NCBI GenBank assembly: GCA_016194725.1
Contig: JACQAW010000397.1
Coordinates: forward strand, 1 to 10,229
Direction: 5' to 3'
From: Deltaproteobacteria bacterium
GTDB taxonomy: Bacteria; Bdellovibrionota; UBA1018; UBA923
DNA: 10,229 nt
Below the pieces are notes generated by a model. That model made no database searches. It saw only the letters and a program-made list of their open reading frames with translations, and was not told the DNA's origin. The translations under genes were made by a program, and so were the position numbers. Positions 5,604-10,229 of the stretch are shown piece after piece (positions within the stretch are counted from its first letter, which is position 1; the number at the start of each line of letters is the position of its first letter).

Positions 5604-6602
5604 TATTACACGCTCGGGGTCAAGGCCCTCGAGCTTCAGATCCTCGCGCACCATCAGCTGCACCAGCTCGCGAAAGCTGGTGGTCGACTGCCAGCCCAGT
5701 TTCTTGATCGCCTTTTTCGGGTCGCCGATCAGCAAATCCACCTCGGTAGGGCGCAGGTAGCGTTCATCCATCTCGACGTGCGACTTCCAGTCCACGCCCA
5801 CATAGCCAAAGGCCTCTTCGAGAAATTCGCGCACCGAGTGCGTCTCGCCCGTGGCGATGACGTAATCCTCGGCCTCTTTTTGCTGCAGCATGAGCCACAT
5901 GGCATTCACGTAATCCTTCGCGTAACCCCAGTCGCGCTTGGCATCCAGATTCCCGAGAAAAAGCTTGTCCTGTTTTTTGGCGACGATGCGAGCCAGGGCG
6001 CGGGTGATCTTGCGGGTGACGAAAGTTTCGCCGCGGCGGGGCGACTCGTGGTTGAACAGGATGCCGTTGCAGGCGTACATATTGTACGCCTCGCGATAAT
6101 TCACTGTAATCCAGTACGCAAAAACTTTCGCGCAGCCGTAGGGGCTGCGGGGATAAAACGGCGTTTCTTCATTTTGCGGCACGGCCTGCACCTTGCCGTA
6201 CATTTCCGAGCTCGAGGCTTGATAAAAACGCGTCTTGATTCCTGTTTCCAGAATCGCATCAAGCAACCTGATCGTGCCCAGCCCCGTAACGTCGGCAGTG
6301 TACTCGGGCGTGTCAAAGCTCACGCGCACGTGGCTCTGGGCGCCCAGATGATAGATCTCGTCGGGCTTGATTTTACGAAGCAGGCGATTGATGCCCGAAG
6401 AATCCGACACGTCGCCAAAATGCAAAAACAGCCGTACGCCGGCCAAATGCGGGTCGCGGTAAAGCGCATCGATTCGGCCCGTATTGAATGAGCTCGAACG
6501 GCGCATGAGGCCATGAACCTCGTAGCCCTTTTCGAGCAGCAGCTCGGCCAGATACGAGCCGTCTTGCCCGGTTATACCCGTAATAAAAGCTATTTTTGAC
6601 AT
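5595..6602 (-). CDS. gmd: GDP-mannose 4,6-dehydratase
   Basis: A 335-residue cytoplasmic SDR enzyme converting GDP-D-mannose to GDP-4-keto-6-deoxy-D-mannose, the committed step to GDP-L-fucose (and GDP-rhamnose or perosamine in other pathways). The dinucleotide motif G9-I-T-G-Q-D-G15 is followed by the family signature RRSSSFNTGRID. The catalytic set is visible: Ser131 (Thr in E. coli) and Glu133 in ASSSEMYG, and Tyr155 and Lys159 in YGCAK. The family motif FNHESPRRGETFVTRKI and the later RDWGYAKDYV are intact. Length is slightly below the E. coli enzyme, with no gaps in motifs. The ATG at 6602 lacks a clear Shine-Dalgarno sequence. The amidotransferase gene ends 31 bases upstream in the same direction. 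Confidence 0.95.
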   Translation of the reverse strand: MSKIAFITGITGQDGSYLAELLLEKGYEVHGLMRRSSSFNTGRIDALYRDPHLAGVRLFLHFGDVSDSSGINRLLRKIKPDEIYHLGAQSHVRVSFDTPEYTADVTGLGTIRLLDAILETGIKTRFYQASSSEMYGKVQAVPQNEETPFYPRSPYGCAKVFAYWITVNYREAYNMYACNGILFNHESPRRGETFVTRKITRALARIVAKKQDKLFLGNLDAKRDWGYAKDYVNAMWLMLQQKEAEDYVIATGETHSVREFLEEAFGYVGVDWKSHVEMDERYLRPTEVDLLIGDPKKAIKKLGWQSTTSFRELVQLMVREDLKLEGLDPERVIKR

Positions 6603-6633
6603 GGTAGGGAAATTACCCCAACCGGGCCTTAAA

Positions 6634-7344
6634 TCAACGGCTAATATCGCTCAAAAACCGCTGAATCATGCCGCCAGACAGGGCTTGCAAAGCCGCGCCG
6701 AAACGTCGCCCGCCGTCCAGAATTTCGTCCTGCGACTGCACGCCGTCCGCACGGCCATATTCGGTGTCTGGCTCCGAAGCCAGCCACAGGGGCAGGTCCT
6801 CGGCTGTGATTTCGGGGTGAAACTGCAAGGCGTAGATGCGTCGTCCCAGCCGAAACCCCTGCTGAGTAAAGCGCTCCGAGCTCAAAAGATGCGTTGCGCC
6901 GGGCGGGGTGTCAAAAGTGTCACCATGCCAGTGAAACACCGGCTCACTCCAGTTGCGCGGCCCCACCACCGAGTCCTCCCGACCCTGTTCAGTGGGCTGC
7001 ACCTTGAACCAGCCAATCTCGTGGCGGCCCGAAGGAAACACGCGTCCACCCGATGCCGTCGCAATGAGCTGCGAGCCCAGACACACGCCAAACGTAGGCA
7101 GGTCGCGGGCGATGCGCGAGGCCAGAAGCTCGAGCTCGTCTCGCAAAAACGAAAATCGGTCGCTTTCGTAAACGCCCATCGCGCCGCCCATGACGAACAG
7201 GATTTCCGCGTCGCGAGCCGCCTGCCATTGGGCGGCTCCAGCTGCCGTGGCATCGATGAGCTCAATGGCGTGGCCCGCCTTGTGGCATTCGGCTTCGAAA
7301 GAACCCAGCCCTTCATGCGGCGCGTGTTTGATAACGGTGACCAT
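6634..7344 (-). CDS. Class I glutamine amidotransferase (GMP synthase glutaminase-like)
   Basis: A 236-residue free-standing GATase1 protein. The Cys-His-Glu triad is complete: Cys88 in FGVCLGSQLIA, and His176 and Glu178 in LQFHPEIT. The oxyanion motif VMGGAMGVYE is at 51-60. HEIGW at 108-112 and FHWHGDTFDTP near 137-147 match the subgroup of GMP-synthase-like amidotransferases whose members mostly have unknown acceptors. There is no synthetase domain, so ammonia or a glutamyl group must pass to a partner, or it acts as a gamma-glutamyl hydrolase. The start at 7344 (MVTVIKHAPHEGLG) fits the family N-terminus. A frame extension to 7527 would add 61 residues antisense to the divergent glycosyltransferase. 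It lies first in the operon with gmd and fcl, but a role in nucleotide-sugar metabolism is not shown. Confidence 0.88.
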   Translation of the reverse strand: MVTVIKHAPHEGLGSFEAECHKAGHAIELIDATAAGAAQWQAARDAEILFVMGGAMGVYESDRFSFLRDELELLASRIARDLPTFGVCLGSQLIATASGGRVFPSGRHEIGWFKVQPTEQGREDSVVGPRNWSEPVFHWHGDTFDTPPGATHLLSSERFTQQGFRLGRRIYALQFHPEITAEDLPLWLASEPDTEYGRADGVQSQDEILDGGRRFGAALQALSGGMIQRFLSDISR

Positions 7345-7359
7345 GGTAACCTGCCTAGC
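7345..7359. promoter_or_regulatory. 15-base divergent spacer between the amidotransferase and glycosyltransferase starts
   Basis: The two start codons face away from each other with only GGTAACCTGCCTAGC between them. No promoter fits in this gap. Each promoter must lie inside the opposite coding region, giving transcripts that overlap at their 5' ends. The ribosome site for the minus gene may be AGGCAGG within the gap. The plus gene has no clear one. Confidence 0.5.
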
Positions 7360-8586
7360 ATGTACGCGTCGCTCAATAAAGCTCACCATCGCTGGCTGGC
7401 CATCGTGCTGGCGGTGTTCGTGCTTTACACCATCGGCCGGTTTGGAATCGATCAGATTCGACCGCCCGGCCTGATTCCGAACGACTACATGAACTTTCAC
7501 CATGCCAGCGACCGATTGGCCGCGCACGAGCAGATTTATCAGGCGGGCGACGCCTCGCCGTTCAAATACTCACCTACGTTTCTGCTGTTTTTTCGCTACA
7601 CCTTCGATCTTTTGCCGCGGACGGTGGCCTGGGCGGTGTGGTGCACTATTTCGATCGCGGGTTTTGCCTGGGCCACCTACTGGCTCTGGCTGGCCGCGGG
7701 ACTTACCTATCGATTGCCCCGGCGCGTGTTTCTGGCATTGGTCGTCGCCGCTGGAATTTGCGGCTGGCATGGCTATATCGAGCATTTTTCATACGGACAG
7801 GGCGACATGATTCTATATGCCCTTTTCATCGCGGCCGTTGCGGCTACGCCAAAGCTTTCCGGCGACTTACTGTCAGGCGCGCTCATGTCGCTGCTGCTCA
7901 TCGCCAAACCGCAGGCGGGAATCCTGCTTGCCTACTTTCTGGTGTGTCGCCGCTGGCGCATGCTGGCCGCCACCGGTGCCGGAACATTTGCGCTTTTGCT
8001 GGCGCCGGCACTGGGCTGGGGTTTTGCGCGCCAGATCCAGCTGTTTGGCGAATGGTGGGTCGTGCTTTCGCAACAGAGCACCGAATTTCTTACCGGCAAC
8101 TTGAACCAGAGCGTCGCGGCCACGGCTGCGCGTTGGCTGGGAAATCGCGCTCTAGTGGGGTGCCTTACCACGCTGGCCGTCGCCAGCGGAGCACTGGCCG
8201 CGGTAGTCCTGACCCTGGCCTGGCCACGCGCGGCCTTCGCGGCGCCACGCAATCATGCCCGCATGACGCTGACCACGTTGCTGATGTATGCCGTGGTCAG
8301 CCCGCTCAGCTGGCGGTGGTTCACGTTTCTTTGGCTGCCCGCGGGCGTGGCGCTGGCGGTGGATGCGCTGGCGGTCAGGCCCCGCCCGCGGCTGCAGCTG
8401 GCGCTGCTGGTCGCGTTTGCGCTCACCGGCACGCTGCTGCAAACCTTCGTGGCTCATGCGCTGGGTATTGCCGAGGTGGACGACTTGAGCCGCCTGGGCT
8501 TTTACACGCTGGGCAACTGCCTGCTTTTCACGACCGCGTGCTTATCGCTCCACGCTCACAGAAACGAAAACGACGTGTCCAGTTGA
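7360..8586 (+). CDS. GT87/DUF2029-type polytopic membrane glycosyltransferase
   Basis: A 408-residue integral membrane protein with about nine to eleven hydrophobic segments, the first at residues 12-26. After it comes an outward loop with NDYMNFHHASD (Asp42) and an FKYSPTFLLFF motif, which is the characteristic layout of the GT-C fold DUF2029/GT87 family. HFSYGQGD, a conserved KPQ after the next helices, and TGNLNQSVAA further on also match the family. Related actinobacterial enzymes transfer mannose or arabinose from polyprenyl-phosphate donors on the outer face of the inner membrane. The sugar used here cannot be read from sequence. The ATG at 7360 is chosen because it sits just before the first helix. 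A much longer open frame upstream is antisense to the amidotransferase. The 3' end overlaps the convergent oxidoreductase by 31 bases. Confidence 0.85.
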   Translation: MYASLNKAHHRWLAIVLAVFVLYTIGRFGIDQIRPPGLIPNDYMNFHHASDRLAAHEQIYQAGDASPFKYSPTFLLFFRYTFDLLPRTVAWAVWCTISIAGFAWATYWLWLAAGLTYRLPRRVFLALVVAAGICGWHGYIEHFSYGQGDMILYALFIAAVAATPKLSGDLLSGALMSLLLIAKPQAGILLAYFLVCRRWRMLAATGAGTFALLLAPALGWGFARQIQLFGEWWVVLSQQSTEFLTGNLNQSVAATAARWLGNRALVGCLTTLAVASGALAAVVLTLAWPRAAFAAPRNHARMTLTTLLMYAVVSPLSWRWFTFLWLPAGVALAVDALAVRPRPRLQLALLVAFALTGTLLQTFVAHALGIAEVDDLSRLGFYTLGNCLLFTTACLSLHAHRNENDVSS

Positions 8587-9596
8587 ACTTCGCGCGAACC
8601 ATCGTTTGAGGATTCGTAAGCCCGGTGAATGAGCTGAACACAGTGATACGCCTCTTTGAGCTCGCTGTTGACGTACTCGCCGCGCCTCACGCAGTCGCGA
8701 AACTGGTCGAACATCGAGTTGAACCAGCCCACGTGGCTGGCATCGCCCCAATGCGACGCGATAGAAAACTTGCGCACCCCCGTGGGACTGGCCACCTGAA
8801 TGTCGTCGTCGTCGATCGTAATCGCGCCCTGGCTGCCCTGAATCGTGTAGATCACCTTGCGCACGCCGGCCGTCCAAGTCAGATGTGCATTGGCGTAGCC
8901 CGTGGGGAAAGTGAGCACGCAGCTAAAATTGTCTTCGGTGTCCCACTCTTTATTGATGGTGACCATTTTCGCGGTAACCGCGGTGGGCAAAGCTTTCAGC
9001 CAATTGAACGTCAGGTAAAACGTATGGCTGCCGTGGTCCATCGCGATGCCACCGCCGGAAGTTTTCTTGTCGCGGCGCCAGTCGGTGCGCCATTCCTGCA
9101 CCCCCTTGGCGTGAGTGTTGCGATACGTGTTGAGCGTCAGACCATGTACTTTTCCGATTTCGCCGCTGGCGATGATTTCATCAACCGTTTTCACCACGGG
9201 CGCGTGCTTGTAATTGTGGCAGGGAAACACCACCCGTCGCGCGCGGTTCGCGGCCAGCAACAGCTCACGGGCCTCGGGCAAAGTGGCCGTGAGAGGCTTT
9301 TCGCAAAGCACGTGCAGCCCCCGGGCGAGCGCGGCCTGTGCAATCGACCCGTGATCCACGGGCGGCGTCGAGATGTCGACGAAGTCGAGGTTCTTTTCGG
9401 CATCAAAAAGCTTCTCGGCCGAATCATAAACGCGAAGCTTGGGATTCAGCGCCAATGCCGCTTGCCGGCGCGCAGGACAAATGTCGGCCACGGCAACGAT
9501 TTCGGTATCCTTGCGCGACTGATAAGCCGGAAAGTGGCCCTTGCCCGAAATGAAGCCAAAACCTATGATAGCGCCCCGAAAAACTTGCTGTGTCAT
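8556..9596 (-). CDS. Gfo/Idh/MocA-family NAD(P)-dependent oxidoreductase
   Basis: A 346-residue cytoplasmic oxidoreductase. The N-terminal Rossmann fold opens with GAIIGFGFISGKGHFPAY (8-25) and has an acidic residue after the second strand (VAVAD38). The family motif C98-E-K100-P-L gives the conserved Lys. The C-terminal alpha/beta domain carries G181-G-G-I-A-M-D187-H-G-S-H191, the metal- and substrate-side Asp and His of the family. These enzymes usually oxidise or reduce sugars, inositols or UDP-sugars. Nothing here identifies the substrate. The nearby glycan genes fit a sugar role but lie on other transcripts. The start at 9596 precedes the Rossmann motif directly and has AAGAAAGAG upstream. 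The open frame to 9851 would be antisense to the next gene. Confidence 0.9.
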   Translation of the reverse strand: MTQQVFRGAIIGFGFISGKGHFPAYQSRKDTEIVAVADICPARRQAALALNPKLRVYDSAEKLFDAEKNLDFVDISTPPVDHGSIAQAALARGLHVLCEKPLTATLPEARELLLAANRARRVVFPCHNYKHAPVVKTVDEIIASGEIGKVHGLTLNTYRNTHAKGVQEWRTDWRRDKKTSGGGIAMDHGSHTFYLTFNWLKALPTAVTAKMVTINKEWDTEDNFSCVLTFPTGYANAHLTWTAGVRKVIYTIQGSQGAITIDDDDIQVASPTGVRKFSIASHWGDASHVGWFNSMFDQFRDCVRRGEYVNSELKEAYHCVQLIHRAYESSNDGSREVQLDTSFSFL

Positions 9597-9671
9597 GCCA
9601 CTCTTTCTTCCAAGCCGGAGCGTTTTTGTCAAGAGTGGAGACGTTTTTGCCGCTTTAGGCGGCCCACGCCG
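9597..9671. promoter_or_regulatory. Divergent intergenic region with inverted and direct repeats
   Basis: This 75-base gap must serve the leftward oxidoreductase and probably the rightward hydrolase. CCACTCTT at 9598-9605 is repeated inverted as AAGAGTGG at 9631-9638. CGTTTTTG occurs directly at 9621-9628 and 9642-9649, exactly 21 bases apart, about two helical turns. The first half of the inverted repeat lies next to the oxidoreductase start codon. These may be operator half-sites or an mRNA hairpin. No clear -35/-10 pair was found. Confidence 0.4.
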
Positions 9672-10229
9672 ATGTCGAAAAGCAAAGAGATGAAGGAACT
9701 GCCGATTCCCCAATTTTTCAGCAACGGTCACATCGCAGCGCGCTTTCTGCGCCCAGTGCGCAAGCACGAGTCGCTCATCGTGGCGGTGCCCGGCGGCCCG
9801 GCCCTGCCCAGCCGCTACCTCGACGAGTTCATGCTGGGCCTGAGCCAGCACCTTTCAGCCAACGTGGGCGTCCTCGACTTGCCCAACCACGGCGGCTCGA
9901 TCATTCCGTTCGACAAGCTGCCGCTGCGTTATTCAAGCTGCGTAAGCTACGTCAGCCGCACGCTGCGCGAGCTGGCCGGGCTTACCGACAAGCTCGTTAT
10001 CGTCGGACATCATACCGGCGCACGCATGATTCTGGACATGATCATCTCGCAGGGCTGCCGCACGCGCGCCGTCGTGCTCATCGATACTCCGGGCGGCACG
10101 TGCACGATGAACCGGTGGAAGGCCAACGTGCTTCAGCTATTCTCTTCGGGAATTTCCCAAGGCGAAGCTTCGACCCTGGCGTCTGAAATCAAGTGGGAAG
10201 GCAACGAGCAGATCTTTGATCGCGCGCCC
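9672..10229 (+). CDS. Partial alpha/beta-hydrolase-fold protein with altered nucleophile elbow (3' end outside the window)
   Basis: An open frame of 186 codons runs from the ATG at 9672 to the last base without a stop. The order of elements is that of an alpha/beta hydrolase: a hydrophobic strand SLIVAVPGGP (34-43) with an HGGP-like oxyanion loop, then VGVLDLPNHGGS (65-76) resembling the usual DxxGxGxS turn. Next come an amphipathic helix and the strand-turn LVIVGHHTGA (108-117). In the last one the nucleophile position of GxSxG is His114, so ordinary serine-hydrolase chemistry is doubtful. The strand AVVLIDTPGG follows as expected. The general Asp and His lie beyond the window. A divergent promoter shared with the oxidoreductase is likely. 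The ribosome site is weak (AGGCGG about 10 bases upstream). Function unknown. Confidence 0.75.
   Translation, partial: MSKSKEMKELPIPQFFSNGHIAARFLRPVRKHESLIVAVPGGPALPSRYLDEFMLGLSQHLSANVGVLDLPNHGGSIIPFDKLPLRYSSCVSYVSRTLRELAGLTDKLVIVGHHTGARMILDMIISQGCRTRAVVLIDTPGGTCTMNRWKANVLQLFSSGISQGEASTLASEIKWEGNEQIFDRAP

Noticed and set aside
5520..6491. 323-codon plus-strand frame across the fcl/gmd junction
   Set aside because: It is antisense to two unmistakable sugar-nucleotide enzymes and its protein shows no family motif.
6601..7359. 253-codon N-terminal extension of the glycosyltransferase frame
   Set aside because: The extension is antisense to the amidotransferase with an intact catalytic triad, and is basic and domain-free. 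The first transmembrane helix begins just after the ATG at 7360.
7638..8609. 323-codon plus-strand frame overlapping the glycosyltransferase
   Set aside because: It is a shifted frame, rich in Arg, Gly and Ala, with no hydrophobic pattern. The other frame has clear membrane helices and GT87 motifs.
9597..9851. 85-codon N-terminal extension of the oxidoreductase frame
   Set aside because: It runs antisense to the alpha/beta-hydrolase gene and lies before a complete Rossmann N-terminus. The ATG at 9596 has its own ribosome site.

Overview
The window looks like a chromosomal stretch from a Gram-negative (diderm) bacterium. Three neighbouring proteins carry lipoprotein signal peptides, base composition is moderately GC-rich by eye, and Shine-Dalgarno sites are mostly recognisable. 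The sequence does not settle the phylum. Bdellovibrionota, Myxococcota or Acidobacteriota would all fit the mix of lipoproteins, repeat-rich gaps and surface-sugar genes, but this is only an impression.

Layout. Bases 2-349 (+) hold the end of a small, comparatively AT-rich membrane protein. Bases 350-579 are non-coding and packed with inverted repeats. A lipoprotein block follows: a secreted metzincin-like zinc protease (580-1389, -), read divergently from an unrecognised lipoprotein (1535-2383, +). Next, on the same strand, is a lipoprotein metallophosphatase of the 5'-nucleotidase family with an added C-terminal CARDB-like domain (2471-4507, +). A strong hairpin (2406-2449) lies between the last two genes. 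A second structured gap (4508-4661) separates this block from a leftward operon.

The leftward operon (7344 down to 4662) reads class I glutamine amidotransferase, gmd, fcl. The last two convert GDP-mannose to GDP-L-fucose through GDP-4-keto-6-deoxymannose, so the cell probably decorates a surface glycan with fucose. Head-to-head with the operon, only 15 bases away, starts a polytopic GT87/DUF2029-type glycosyltransferase (7360-8586, +). It could use lipid-linked sugars at the outer face of the inner membrane. Its 3' end overlaps by 31 bases a convergent Gfo/Idh/MocA oxidoreductase (8556-9596, -), another enzyme type common in sugar metabolism. The window ends in a partial alpha/beta-hydrolase-fold gene (9672 onward, +) whose nucleophile elbow reads GHHTG rather than GxSxG.

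No phage, transposase, CRISPR, tRNA or rRNA was seen. The most unusual points are: the protease zinc site, which mixes a broken HExxHxxGxxH with an archaemetzincin-like HCx4CxM; the phosphatase, which lacks the usual NGGxR substrate loop; the His-for-Ser hydrolase; the dyad-rich convergent gaps; and the repeat-bearing leader of the oxidoreductase gene.
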